The notes beneath the pieces are model-generated. The model worked only from the letters and a program-made list of their open reading frames with translations, did no database searches and was not told the DNA's origin. The translations under genes were made by a program, and so were the position numbers. A DNA stretch of 61,610 bases from Pseudomonas sp. JM0905a. Lineage in GTDB: Bacteria > Pseudomonadota > Gammaproteobacteria > Pseudomonadales > Pseudomonadaceae. The DNA lies in the NCBI RefSeq assembly GCF_014700075.1, contig NZ_JACXBU010000018.1, positions 1-61,610 on the forward strand. Reading direction: 5' to 3'. Of this stretch, positions 20,146 to 29,149 are shown piece after piece. How positions within the stretch are numbered: the first letter of the stretch is position 1; each line of letters starts with the position of its first letter.

Positions 20146-23100
20146 ATGTCTCTGGCCGAGATCCGCCTGGATGACAAATACCGCCTCGAAACCGGTCACC
20201 TCTACCTCACCGGCACCCAAGCGCTCACCCGCTTGCCGATGCTGCAGAAGCAACGGGACAAGGCCCACGGCCTGAACACTGCCTGCTTCATCTCCGGCTA
20301 TCGCGGTTCGCCCCTCGGCAACCTCGACAAGAGCCTCTGGGAAGCCAAGGCCTTCCTCAAGGAAAACCACGTCCACTTCCAGCCCGGTGTCAACGAAGAG
20401 TTGGCCGCCACCGCCTGCTGGGGTAGCCAGCAGACCAGCCTGTTCCCTGGTGCCCGCTATGACGGCGTGTTCTCCATGTGGTACGGCAAGGGTCCGGGTG
20501 TGGATCGCTGCGGCGACGTCTTCAAGCACGGCAACTCCGCGGGCGTCTCGCCTCATGGTGGCGTCCTGCTGCTGGCCGGTGACGACCACGGCTGCAAATC
20601 CTCCAGCATCGCCAACCAGAGCGAGCACGCCTTCATCGGCGCATCCATTCCCGTACTGAATCCGTCCAACGTCCAGGAAATCCTCGACTACGGGATCATC
20701 GGCTGGGAGCTGTCGCGCTACAGCGGCTGCTGGGTGGCGCTCAAGACCATCGCCGAGAACGTCGACTCCTCGGCCGTGGTGGAAGTGGACCCGCTGCGGG
20801 TCGAGGTGAAGATTCCACAAGACTTCGTCCTGCCCGAAGACGGCGTGCACATCCGCTGGCCGGACCCGCCCCTGGCGCAGGAAAAGCGCCTGAACATGTA
20901 CAAGATCTACGCCGCCCGCGCCTTCGCCCGTGCCAACAACCTCAACCAGGTGATGTTGGATTCGCCCAGCCCGCGCCTCGGCATCATCACTACCGGCAAG
21001 TCCTACCTCGACGTGCGCCAGGCGCTGAACGACCTGGGCCTGGACGAAGAGCTCTGCGCCAAGGTCGGCCTGCGGGTGCTCAAGGTCGGCATGAGCTGGC
21101 CGCTGGAGCCGGTCTCCGTCCACGAGTTCGCCGAAGGCCTGGATGAAATCCTGGTGGTGGAAGAGAAGCGCAGCGTCATCGAAGACCAGGTCACCGGCCA
21201 GCTCTACAACTGGCCTGTGGACAAGCGCCCGCGCGTGGTGGGTGAGTTCGACGAAGACGGCGTATCGCTGTTGCCCAACCTCAGCGAACTGACCCCGGCG
21301 ATGATCGCCCGCGTCATCGCCAAACGCCTGGCGCCGATCTACTCCAGCGAGCAGATCGAATCCCGCCTGGCCTTCCTCGCCGCCAAGGAAAAAGCCCTGG
21401 CCGCGCCCAAGCACACCACCACCCGCACGCCGCACTTCTGCTCCGGCTGCCCGCACAACAGCTCCACCAAACTTCCCGAAGGCAGCCGCGCCCAGGGCGG
21501 TATCGGCTGCCATTACATGACCCAGTGGATGGACCGCAACACCGACACCTATACCCAGATGGGCGGGGAGGGGGCCACCTGGATCGGCCAGGCCCCCTTC
21601 ACCGATACCCCGCATATCTTCCAGAACCTGGGTGACGGCACTTACTTCCACTCCGGCCAGCTGGCCCTGCGCGCGGCCGTCGCCGCCGGGGTCAACATCA
21701 CCTACAAGATCCTCTACAACGATGCCGTGGCTATGACCGGCGGCCAGCCCATCGACGGCGAACTGCGCGTCGACCAACTCAGCCAGCAGGTTTTCGCCGA
21801 AGGCGTGAAGCGCATCGCCCTGGTCACCGACGAGCCGGAGAAGTACCCGACCCGCGATACCTTCGCGCCCATCGTCACCTTCCACCATCGCCGCGAACTG
21901 GATGCCGTGCAGCGCGAACTGCGCGAGTTCAAGGGCGTGTCGGTGCTGATCTACGACCAGACCTGCGCCACCGAAAAGCGTCGCCGCCGCAAGCGCGGCA
22001 AGCTGGTTGACCCGGCCAAACGCGCATTCATCAACCCGGCCGTGTGTGAAGGCTGCGGAGACTGCAGCGTCAAATCCAACTGCCTGTCCGTGCTGCCGCT
22101 GGAAACCGAACTGGGCCGCAAGCGCCAGATCGACCAGAACGCCTGCAACAAGGACTTCTCCTGCGTCGAAGGCTTCTGCCCGAGCTTCGTCACCGTGCAT
22201 GGCGGTAGCCTGCGCAAGCCCGAAGCCGCTGGAGCCAAGGCGCTCTTCGTGGCCCTGCCGGAACCGCGCCAGCCGAGCCTGGAGCGTCCCTGGAACATCC
22301 TTCTGCCGGGCGTTGGCGGCAGTGGTGTGACCACCGTCGGCGCGCTGCTGGGCATGGCCGCGCACATTGAAGGCAAGGGCTGCACCGTACTCGACCAGGC
22401 CGGCCTGGCGCAGAAGTTCGGCCCGGTGATCACCCACATCCGTATCGCCGCCAAGCAGGACGATATCTACGCCGTGCGCATTGCCGCTGGTGAGACCGAT
22501 CTGCTGCTGGGTTGCGATCTGGTAGTGGCCGCAAGCGAAGAGGCCCTGGCCAAGCTCAACGACCGCATCGCCCACGCCGTGGTCAACAGCCATGAGGCCG
22601 CGACTGCCGAATTTACCCGCAATCCCGATGCCCAAGTGCCTGGCCAGGCCATGCGCGACGCGCTGGTAGAAGCGGTCGGCAGCGCCAAGACCCACTTCGT
22701 CGACGCTACCCGCCTGGCCACCCGCCTGCTGGGCGACAGCATCGCCACCAACCTCTTCATGCTGGGCTTCGCTTACCAGCGCGGTCTGGTGCCGATCTCC
22801 GCCGAAGCCATCGACAAGGCCATCGAGCTCAACGGTGTGTCCGTCGCTCTCAACCAGCAGGCGTTCCTGTGGGGCCGCCGTGCCGCCCACGACCTCGTGG
22901 CGGTGGAAAAGCTGGCCAAACCGGAGGAGGTGGAAGCACCGCGCTGCGAAACCCTGGAAGAGATCGTCCAGCACCGTGCCGATCACCTGCGGGCCTATCA
23001 GAACGCCGACTATGCCGAACGCTACCGTGCCCTGGTGGAGCGCGTGCGCCAGGCCGACAGTGGTGAAGACAAGGCTCTCAGCCGCGCTGTCGCCCGCTAC

Positions 23101-23613
23101 TACGCCAAGCTGCTGGCCTACAAGGACGAGTACGAAGTGGCGCGCCTCTATAGCGCTGACGCCTTCCGCAAGCAGCTCCAAGCCCAGTTCGAGGGTGACT
23201 TCCACCTGGAGTTCTACCTGGCGCCGTCCTGGCTGGCCAAGCCCGACCCGCTCACCGGCGAACCGCGCAAGCGCCGCTTCGGACCCTGGATGCTCAGGGC
23301 GTTCGGTGTGCTGGCGCGCTTCAAGTTCCTGCGTGGCACCGCCTTCGACCCCTTCGGCCATAGCGAGGAGCGCAAGGTCGAGCGCGAGCTGATCGCCGGG
23401 TACGAAGCCACCGTCGACCTGCTGATCAAGGAACTGAAGCCGAGCAACTACGCCACTGCCGTCGCCCTCGCCGAACTGCCGGAGCAGATCCGTGGTTACG
23501 GCCCGGTGAAGGAGCGCGCCCTGGCCAAGGTCCGCGAGCAGGAGAAGCAGCTCCGCGCCCGCCTCACCGCCAGCGACATCCAGGTGCTGCACCTGTTCGA
23601 CCCGGCAGCCTGA
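20146..23613 (+). CDS. Fused indolepyruvate ferredoxin oxidoreductase (IorA-IorB type)
   Basis: Thiamine-diphosphate/iron-sulfur enzyme that oxidatively decarboxylates aryl- or branched-chain 2-oxoacids to acyl-CoA. The 1155-aa chain joins the alpha region (TPP-binding GDGTYFHSG with GDG at 496-498; [11 protein letters not shown]), a ferredoxin-like cysteine cluster (C634, C637, C640, C646, plus [12 protein letters not shown]), the gamma region ([17 protein letters not shown]), and a C-terminal DUF6537-like part. C432/C435 add a further CxxC. AAGGAG precedes the ATG. The gene is followed by a repeat and leucine dehydrogenase. Confidence 0.92.
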   Translation: MSLAEIRLDDKYRLETGHLYLTGTQALTRLPMLQKQRDKAHGLNTACFISGYRGSPLGNLDKSLWEAKAFLKENHVHFQPGVNEELAATACWGSQQTSLFPGARYDGVFSMWYGKGPGVDRCGDVFKHGNSAGVSPHGGVLLLAGDDHGCKSSSIANQSEHAFIGASIPVLNPSNVQEILDYGIIGWELSRYSGCWVALKTIAENVDSSAVVEVDPLRVEVKIPQDFVLPEDGVHIRWPDPPLAQEKRLNMYKIYAARAFARANNLNQVMLDSPSPRLGIITTGKSYLDVRQALNDLGLDEELCAKVGLRVLKVGMSWPLEPVSVHEFAEGLDEILVVEEKRSVIEDQVTGQLYNWPVDKRPRVVGEFDEDGVSLLPNLSELTPAMIARVIAKRLAPIYSSEQIESRLAFLAAKEKALAAPKHTTTRTPHFCSGCPHNSSTKLPEGSRAQGGIGCHYMTQWMDRNTDTYTQMGGEGATWIGQAPFTDTPHIFQNLGDGTYFHSGQLALRAAVAAGVNITYKILYNDAVAMTGGQPIDGELRVDQLSQQVFAEGVKRIALVTDEPEKYPTRDTFAPIVTFHHRRELDAVQRELREFKGVSVLIYDQTCATEKRRRRKRGKLVDPAKRAFINPAVCEGCGDCSVKSNCLSVLPLETELGRKRQIDQNACNKDFSCVEGFCPSFVTVHGGSLRKPEAAGAKALFVALPEPRQPSLERPWNILLPGVGGSGVTTVGALLGMAAHIEGKGCTVLDQAGLAQKFGPVITHIRIAAKQDDIYAVRIAAGETDLLLGCDLVVAASEEALAKLNDRIAHAVVNSHEAATAEFTRNPDAQVPGQAMRDALVEAVGSAKTHFVDATRLATRLLGDSIATNLFMLGFAYQRGLVPISAEAIDKAIELNGVSVALNQQAFLWGRRAAHDLVAVEKLAKPEEVEAPRCETLEEIVQHRADHLRAYQNADYAERYRALVERVRQADSGEDKALSRAVARYYAKLLAYKDEYEVARLYSADAFRKQLQAQFEGDFHLEFYLAPSWLAKPDPLTGEPRKRRFGPWMLRAFGVLARFKFLRGTAFDPFGHSEERKVERELIAGYEATVDLLIKELKPSNYATAVALAELPEQIRGYGPVKERALAKVREQEKQLRARLTASDIQVLHLFDPAA

Positions 23614-23635
23614 ACACCATTACGACCTCAGACCT

Positions 23636-23684
23636 CCCCCCTCTCCCGCTTGCGGGAGAGGGGCCGGGGGAGAGGGCGCTCTTC
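23636..23684. repeat. Dispersed CCCTCTCCC hairpin repeat
   Basis: A 12-bp stem, CCCCTCTCCCGC (23638-23649) and GCGGGAGAGGGG (23652-23663), is followed by a GGGGGAGAGGG tail. Related copies lie near 31.98, 40.32 and 51.42 kb and, degenerate, at 3.98 kb. Confidence 0.75.
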
Positions 23685-23722
23685 GACTTGATACACATCT
23701 CTACCGAATCAGAGGTACCTCC

Positions 23723-24775
23723 ATGTCCGTCTTTACCCATGTCGAGTTCGATCATCACGAGCAAGTCGTCTTCGGTCACGACAAGGCCACCGGTCTCAAG
23801 GCCATCATCGCCGTCCACAACAGCAACCTCGGCCCGGCCCTCGGCGGCTGCCGCATGTGGCCCTACCTGAACGACGAGCAGGCCCTGCGCGACGTGCTGC
23901 GCCTGTCCCGTGGCATGACCTACAAATCCGCCCTGGCCAACCTGCCGCTGGGTGGCGGCAAGGCCGTGATCATCGGCGACCCGCACCGCGACAAGAGCGA
24001 AGCGCTGTTCCAGGCCATGGGCGATTTCGTCGACAGCCTGGGTGGCCGCTACATCACCGCCGCCGATTCCGGCACCGGCGTCACCGAGATGCGCATCATG
24101 GCCGAGCGCAGCCGCCACGTGGCCGGCGCCGGCACCCGCGAAGCCCTGGGTGGTGGCGTGCGTGACGGCAACCCGTCGCCGTCCACCGCCTACGGCACCT
24201 TCGTCGGTATCCGCGTGGCGGCGAAGCACCGCCTTGGCCGTGACGACCTGAGCGGCCTGCGCGTGGCCATCCAGGGCGTCGGCCAGGTGGGCTTCAGCCT
24301 CGCGCAGTACCTCAAGGATGCAGGCGCCCAGCTTTGGGTCTGCGACATCCACGAAGCCAACGCGCGCAAAGCTGCCGAGCAACTGGGCGCCCAGTTGGTA
24401 GGGCAGAACGAAATCTACGGCCTCGATGTGGACGTCTTCGCGCCCTGTGCCATGGGCGGCATCATCAACCCGCAGACGCTGGAAGCCCTGCGCGCGCCCA
24501 TCATCGCCGGCGCTGCCAACAACCAGCTGGCCGACGCGGGCCTGGCTGAGGAGCTGCGTCGTCGCGGCACCCTCTACGCACCGGACTACGCCATCAATGC
24601 CGGCGGCATCATCGACGTCTGGTACGAGCGCAGCAACGGCAGCGAGGCCGAACTGCGCCAGCACGTGGAAGGTATCGGCGAGACCCTGCGGGAAATCTTC
24701 GTCCGTGCCGAAAGCGAAGGCCGCACCACCACTGCCGTGGCGGACCGCCTGGCCGAAGAGCGCTTCGGACGTTGA
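23723..24775 (+). CDS. Leucine/valine/phenylalanine dehydrogenase (Glu/Leu/Phe/Val DH family)
   Basis: NAD-dependent oxidative deamination of a branched or aromatic amino acid. The 350-aa protein has the substrate-binding segment [15 protein letters not shown] with catalytic lysine K80, the Rossmann motif [17 protein letters not shown], and [11 protein letters not shown] near the C-terminus. AGAGGT precedes the ATG. Its 2-oxoacid product is a plausible substrate of the upstream oxidoreductase. It may be named ldh or vdh; specificity cannot be read from the sequence. Confidence 0.92.
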   Translation: MSVFTHVEFDHHEQVVFGHDKATGLKAIIAVHNSNLGPALGGCRMWPYLNDEQALRDVLRLSRGMTYKSALANLPLGGGKAVIIGDPHRDKSEALFQAMGDFVDSLGGRYITAADSGTGVTEMRIMAERSRHVAGAGTREALGGGVRDGNPSPSTAYGTFVGIRVAAKHRLGRDDLSGLRVAIQGVGQVGFSLAQYLKDAGAQLWVCDIHEANARKAAEQLGAQLVGQNEIYGLDVDVFAPCAMGGIINPQTLEALRAPIIAGAANNQLADAGLAEELRRRGTLYAPDYAINAGGIIDVWYERSNGSEAELRQHVEGIGETLREIFVRAESEGRTTTAVADRLAEERFGR

Positions 24776-24782
24776 CGGAAGT

Positions 24783-24810
24783 GCCTCGCGGGGCGACTGT
24801 TCCGCGAGGC
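24783..24810 (+). terminator. Hairpin after leucine dehydrogenase
   Basis: GCCTCGCGG (24783-24791) pairs with CCGCGAGGC (24802-24810). There is no U-run, so termination is uncertain. Confidence 0.4.
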
Positions 24811-24839
24811 ATGACAAATTGCGCGGACGTCGCTAACAT
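24811..24839 (+). promoter_or_regulatory. Promoter of tRNA-Arg(CCT)
   Basis: ATGACA (24811-24816), a 17-bp spacer and TAACAT (24834-24839). Confidence 0.5.
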
Positions 24840-24883
24840 GCCGGCCGTCCTCAGGACCTCGCCGCCTCTGGCGAGCCCGCCGC

Positions 24884-24960
24884 GTCCCAGTAGCTCAATT
24901 GGATAGAGCATCCCCCTCCTAAGGGGAAGGTTGGTGGTTCGAACCCACTCTGGGACGCCA
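24884..24960 (+). tRNA. tRNA-Arg(CCT)
   Basis: A 77-nt tRNA with encoded CCA. The acceptor stem is GTCCCAG/CTGGGAC, the anticodon CCT lies in CTCCTAA, and the T-loop is GTTCGAACC. Confidence 0.96.
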
Positions 24961-25076
24961 TTTTCCCCCATGTTCATGACTTCTCATCGCTCCATACCGC
25001 TTGCCGCCTGTGCTTGCGGCACCTTGTGCTGCGCGCTTGACTGAAAGATGGGGGCTCACCTCACGGGAGAACTCAG

Positions 25077-25214
25077 ATGCTCAAGCGCTTGATCCCCTTG
25101 GTAATGGTGGCGTTGTTCATCGCGATCAGTGGCTCGTCTTGCGATGGCGGCAGCGGTGGTGGCGGTGGTTCGCAACAGAGCGAGCCCATGGGCGGCGGAG
25201 GCGGTGGTTACTAG
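25077..25214 (+). CDS. Small glycine-rich exported peptide
   Basis: A 45-aa frame starting MLKRLIPLVMVALFIAISG, a clear signal-peptide-like hydrophobic stretch, then SSCDGGSGGGGGSQQSEP and a Gly-rich end closing in Tyr. The cysteine could be a lipobox cysteine, although the SGSSC context is weak. GGGAGA lies 9 bp before the ATG and a strong terminator follows, which supports a real short gene. Function unknown. Confidence 0.6.
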   Translation: MLKRLIPLVMVALFIAISGSSCDGGSGGGGGSQQSEPMGGGGGGY

Positions 25215-25219
25215 TACGA

Positions 25220-25246
25220 AAAAGCCCCGCCTGGTGCGGGGCTTTT
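25220..25246. terminator. Bidirectional terminator
   Basis: AAAAGCCCCGC (25220-25230) pairs with GCGGGGCTTTT (25236-25246), loop CTGGT. It serves the small peptide gene and, on the other strand, the LysE gene. Confidence 0.85.
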
Positions 25247-25280
25247 CATGTCCGGCACCCGTTGCAGGTGCCCTGTTCGA

Positions 25281-25892
25281 TCAGCGGGTCATCGGCAGCG
25301 CCGCGCCAATCAGCGCGAAAAGCGTCCCGCAGCCACGATTGAATCCCTTGCCGCCGCGCTCCAGCCAGGGCCGAACCCTGAACGCCAGGCGCGCCAGCAG
25401 GTACTCCGCCAGGAACTCCGTTGCTGCGAAGGTCGCCGCCATCACCACGAACTGGGCGGCCAGGGAACGCTGCAGGTCGATGAACTGCGGCAGGAAGGCC
25501 CCATAGAAGAGCAGCACCTTGGGGTTGGCAATCGCTGACAGGAAACCCTGGCGGAACAGGCTCGATGCCGGGGGCATAGCCGCACCAGTCAGGGGATTCA
25601 GGCGCAGCGGCGGTGATCGCCAGAGCTGGATGCCCAGCCAAACCAGATAGGCACCACCTACCCACTTGAGCACCGTCAGCGCGGCCGAGGAGGCTTCCAG
25701 CAGGGCGCCCAACCCGAACATCGCCAGGGCGATCAACAGGCTGAAGCCGGTAACCCCGCCAACGATGGTGAACAGCGTCCGTTTCGCTCCATGCAGCGCC
25801 CCGTGGGTCAGGGCGAGCAGGCTGTTCGGGCCGGGGGTGAGCGAGAGGCCGATGGTGGCGATGAAGTAGATCAGCCAGGTTTCCAGTGCCAT
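25281..25892 (-). CDS. LysE/RhtB-family amino acid exporter
   Basis: A 203-aa inner-membrane protein with about six hydrophobic segments. The family start LIYFIATIGLSLTPGPNSLLAL is followed by GALHGAKRTLFTIVGGVTG, and FLSAIANPKVLLFYGAFLPQF lies mid-protein. The start was placed at 25892 (MALETW, with GAGG upstream); the longer frame to 26006 adds an unsupported extension. It is divergent from the AraC-type gene, which may regulate it. Confidence 0.9.
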   Translation of the reverse strand: MALETWLIYFIATIGLSLTPGPNSLLALTHGALHGAKRTLFTIVGGVTGFSLLIALAMFGLGALLEASSAALTVLKWVGGAYLVWLGIQLWRSPPLRLNPLTGAAMPPASSLFRQGFLSAIANPKVLLFYGAFLPQFIDLQRSLAAQFVVMAATFAATEFLAEYLLARLAFRVRPWLERGGKGFNRGCGTLFALIGAALPMTR

Positions 25893-25983
25893 GTGTGGGT
25901 CCTCGTTGAAGGCTGGGGCCAGTCTAGGGGCGCGCGGCCACGGCATGCGGTATTTTCTGGACATTGATGGGTAGTTCCAGGAC

Positions 25984-27024
25984 ATGTCGACCATGCAAGA
26001 CGACACCCTTCAGCCCGACGTTCGCTTCCTGTTGCTGCCGCTTCCCGAGTTCAGCCTGCTGCCCTTCGGTGGCTTTCTCGACAAGCTGCGCTTCACCGGC
26101 GACGAGGAAGACTACAGCCGCCAGCGTTACTGCAGCTGGACGATCCTCGGCCTTGAGCATGGGCATGTGCTGTCCAGCAGCGGGGCGGCGGTCCAGGTGG
26201 ATGCCAGTGCGGACGAGGTGATCCTCGCCGAATACGATTACCTGGTGGTGTTCGGCGGGCGCAGCGCGGGCGCCACTGAGGCGCTCGCCCCGCGCTACCG
26301 GCAGCTCCTGCGCAAGGCGGCTGCGCAGGGCGTGAAACTGGTCTGCATCGATAACGCGAGCTTCCTGTTCGCCGCCTGCGGCCTACTGTCTGGCCACAAG
26401 GTGGTTGTGCACTGGCGGCACGAGGCCGAGTTCCGAGCCTCGTTTCCGCGCATCCAGTTGCAGCGGGACCGGCTCTACTGGCTCGACGGCAATCGTATTT
26501 CCTGCGCCGGTGGCGCTGCTGCCATCGATCTGGCGGTGGAGTTGTTGTCCCGAGCGTGCGGCCGCACCAAGGCACTCAAGGGGCTGGCCGATATGCTGGT
26601 GGATGAAAGCCGCAGCAGCGAGCACCGCTTGCGTTCACGGGAGGCCGAGGTCATGCACGGGCGGCATGTGGATCGCGCCATCGCCGTGATGAGGCAACTG
26701 ATGGCTTCGGCCACCGGTGCTGACGAGCTGTCCGACGTGGTCGGCATCAGCCGCCGCCAACTGGACCGGCTGTTTCAGGCCAGCCAGGGCATGACGGTGA
26801 AGGCCTATTGGACCGAAATGCGGCTGAACCATGCGAAGTGGCGCCTGCTGAACTCCAACCACAGTTTGGCGCTGATCGCCGACGAGATTGGCGCTGCGGA
26901 TACCAGCCACCTGGCAAGGCTGTTCCGCAAGCGCTTCGGCACATCCCCCGCCGCCTTCCGGCAGCAGGAAAGGGCACGGGTGGAACGCATAGACGAGCAG
27001 GACTGCGTCCAGCATCGCGAATGA
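25984..27024 (+). CDS. GlxA-type AraC-family regulator (DJ-1 domain plus HTH)
   Basis: A 346-aa protein in which an N-terminal DJ-1/PfpI domain (about residues 10-190, with YLVVFGGRS and CIDNASFLFAACGLLSGHKV) precedes an AraC helix-turn-helix pair (ADELSDVVGISRRQLDRLFQ; LIADEIGAADTSHLARLFRKRF). The architecture is as in ArgR, but the sequence is distinct. It is divergent from lysE with 91 bp between starts, so control of that exporter is a reasonable guess. The last residues and the stop codon are supplied by a REP sequence. Confidence 0.9.
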   Translation: MSTMQDDTLQPDVRFLLLPLPEFSLLPFGGFLDKLRFTGDEEDYSRQRYCSWTILGLEHGHVLSSSGAAVQVDASADEVILAEYDYLVVFGGRSAGATEALAPRYRQLLRKAAAQGVKLVCIDNASFLFAACGLLSGHKVVVHWRHEAEFRASFPRIQLQRDRLYWLDGNRISCAGGAAAIDLAVELLSRACGRTKALKGLADMLVDESRSSEHRLRSREAEVMHGRHVDRAIAVMRQLMASATGADELSDVVGISRRQLDRLFQASQGMTVKAYWTEMRLNHAKWRLLNSNHSLALIADEIGAADTSHLARLFRKRFGTSPAAFRQQERARVERIDEQDCVQHRE

Positions 27025-27037
27025 ATTCGCCCCCACA
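27016..27037. repeat. REP element overlapping a gene end
   Basis: CGCGAATGAATTCGCCCCCA is the inverted form of the motif at 1197. The TGA at 27022-27024 inside it ends the upstream regulator. Confidence 0.75.
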
Positions 27038-27103
27038 GCTATCGGAGCTGTCTTGATGTACGGCTAAAATGCCGGGATTTCACGGCTCCGAGGTTCCATC
27101 CCC

Positions 27104-27976
27104 ATGCTCGCCGCTGAGCTCAAGGCCTTCTATATGGTCGCCCGCCTGGGCAGCATCACCCAGGCGGCGAAGAAGCTCGGCCTCAGCCAGCCGACCGTGA
27201 CCACCCAGATCCGCAACCTGGAAGCCCAGTACGGCGTCGAGCTGTTCCATCGGGGCGGTCGCCGTCTGACGGTGAGCGAAGAGGGGGCGAGGTTGCTGCC
27301 CATGGTCAAGGTGCTGCTGCAGCAGGAGGCCGACATCGAGTTCTTCCTGCGCAATTGCGGTCAGATGCAGGGCACCCTGCGCATTGGCGCCACCGCGCCG
27401 TACTACATCCTCGACCTGGTGCGCAGCTTCCGTACGCGTTTCCCGCAGATCGACGTTTCCCTGGATATCGGCAACTCCCAGCAGGTGGTCGAAGCTCTGG
27501 AGGAGTATCGCGTCGACCTCGCCGCGTCCTCGCAGAAACTGGACGACGCCCGCCTGGTGCGCATGGTGCTGGGCAGCGACCCGCTGGTGTTGGCCGTACA
27601 CCGTGAACACGCCCTGGCGCGCCGCAAGTCGGTGAGCCTGGAGGACCTGAAGGGCCACTGCCTGCTGATGCGCGAGCCCGGCTCCACCACTCGCCAGCTC
27701 ACCGAGGATATGCTCAAGGACGCCGGCATCTCCATCGGCCCCTTGCTGGAAATCGGCAGCCGCGAATCCATCCGCGAGGCGGTGATCCGCAACCTCGGCA
27801 TCAGCATCATTGCCCGCCATGAAGTGCCGGATAACCCGGAGCTGCGGGTGATCGAACTCAAGGGCGCGCCGCAGATCGACGAATACCTCTATTGCCTCAA
27901 GGAGCGGCGTCAGGCGCGGCTTCCGGCGGCGTTCCTGGTTGTGGCGCGGGATACCCTCTCCCAAATTCGCCAATGA
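27104..27976 (+). CDS. LysR-family regulator of aminoethylphosphonate genes
   Basis: A 290-aa LysR-type regulator, with helix-turn-helix (GSITQAAKKLGLSQPTVTTQI) and a LysR substrate domain. It lies 110 bp upstream of, and in the same direction as, the aminophosphonate transporter operon, and fits the LysR family known to accompany 2-aminoethylphosphonate catabolism and uptake genes. It probably activates them when an aminophosphonate is present. Confidence 0.85.
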   Translation: MLAAELKAFYMVARLGSITQAAKKLGLSQPTVTTQIRNLEAQYGVELFHRGGRRLTVSEEGARLLPMVKVLLQQEADIEFFLRNCGQMQGTLRIGATAPYYILDLVRSFRTRFPQIDVSLDIGNSQQVVEALEEYRVDLAASSQKLDDARLVRMVLGSDPLVLAVHREHALARRKSVSLEDLKGHCLLMREPGSTTRQLTEDMLKDAGISIGPLLEIGSRESIREAVIRNLGISIIARHEVPDNPELRVIELKGAPQIDEYLYCLKERRQARLPAAFLVVARDTLSQIRQ

Positions 27977-28086
27977 CACTATCGGCGTACTTTGCCTAAC
28001 CGCCATCTAGCCTTCGCAATTCCTCCCTAGCATCAACCTCGTCGAGTCGTGCCCTGTGCACGCCAACCGCTCAACGAGGTACCACC

Positions 28087-29148
28087 ATGTCCCATTCCGA
28101 CCAGCACGCCACCCATATGCGGGTGCGAGATATCCACAAACGCTTCGGCCATTTCACCGCATTGGGCGGTGTGTCCCTGGATATCGCCGAAGGCGAGCTG
28201 GTGTGCCTGCTGGGGCCGTCGGGTTGTGGCAAGACCACGCTGCTGCGCTGCATCGCCGGCCTGGAGCAACAGGACAGCGGCACCCTGCATATCGGCTCGC
28301 GGGATATCTCGCGCCTGCCGCCCCAGGCCCGTGACTACGGCATCCTCTTCCAGTCCTACGCACTGTTCCCCAACCTGACCGTCGAGCAGAACATCGCCTA
28401 CGGGTTGTCCGGCAGCGGCCGCGAGCAGGTGCGTGTCCGCGTCGCCGAGATGCTGGAGCTGGTGGGCCTGGCCGGCAGCGAGAAGAAGTTCCCAGGCCAG
28501 CTTTCCGGTGGCCAGCAGCAGCGCGTGGCCCTGGCCCGCGCCCTGGCGCCGGCACCGTCCTTGTTGCTTCTCGACGAGCCGATGTCGGCGCTGGACGCCC
28601 GCGTCCGCGAGCATCTGTGCACCGAGCTGCGCCAGCTGCAGAAGCGCCTGGGCATCACCACCCTGATGGTGACCCACAACCAGGACGAGGCCATGCTGAT
28701 GGCCGATCGCATCGCGGTGATGAACCAGGGCCGCGTGGAGCAGTACGGTACTCCCCAGGACATCTATCGCCAGCCGGCCACACCCTTCGTCGCCGAGTTC
28801 GTCGGCCAGGGCAACTGGCTCCCCTTCGACTCGCTCCAGAACGGCCATGCTCGCGTCGGGAGCCTGGAACTGCGCCTGCCCGAGTCGGCCAACGGTGCTG
28901 CCAGGGGCCGCGTTTTCTGTCGTCCCGAGGCTGTCGCTATCAACCCCTCCGAGCAGCAGGACAATCGCTTCCGCGCCCAGGTGCGGGAAATCACCTTCCT
29001 CGGCAACCGCTGCCGGATGAGCTTCGAGCTGGAGCAACTGCCGGGCCATTCGCTGCTGGCCGAGCTGGCCCCGGAAGGCCTGCCGCGACTCGGTACCCCG
29101 GATATCTGGGTGGCGCTGCCGTCTCGCAGCCTGCAGGTGTTCGCCTGA
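28087..29148 (+). CDS. ABC transporter ATPase, 2-aminoethylphosphonate type
   Basis: A 353-aa importer ATPase of the PotA/FbpC class. Walker A is GPSGCGKTT, the Q-loop region ILFQSYALFPNLT, the signature LSGGQQQRVALARAL, Walker B LLLLDEPMSALD and the switch histidine VTHNQ. A C-terminal TOBE-like domain follows from about residue 245. It is the first gene of the operon ATPase-permease-binding protein-oxidoreductase; the next gene starts 1 bp after its stop. Confidence 0.9.
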   Translation: MSHSDQHATHMRVRDIHKRFGHFTALGGVSLDIAEGELVCLLGPSGCGKTTLLRCIAGLEQQDSGTLHIGSRDISRLPPQARDYGILFQSYALFPNLTVEQNIAYGLSGSGREQVRVRVAEMLELVGLAGSEKKFPGQLSGGQQQRVALARALAPAPSLLLLDEPMSALDARVREHLCTELRQLQKRLGITTLMVTHNQDEAMLMADRIAVMNQGRVEQYGTPQDIYRQPATPFVAEFVGQGNWLPFDSLQNGHARVGSLELRLPESANGAARGRVFCRPEAVAINPSEQQDNRFRAQVREITFLGNRCRMSFELEQLPGHSLLAELAPEGLPRLGTPDIWVALPSRSLQVFA

Positions 29149-29149
29149 G

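Noticed and set aside
19930-23592. 1220-aa open frame on the minus strand opposite the indolepyruvate oxidoreductase gene
   Set aside because: It is a mirror frame caused by the high-GC codon bias. Its translation is rich in Ala/Gly/Val/His/Gln with no domain, and the plus-strand gene has clear motifs. The same applies to long minus-strand frames opposite hrpA, alaS, fadD2, fadD1 and aruG-aruB.
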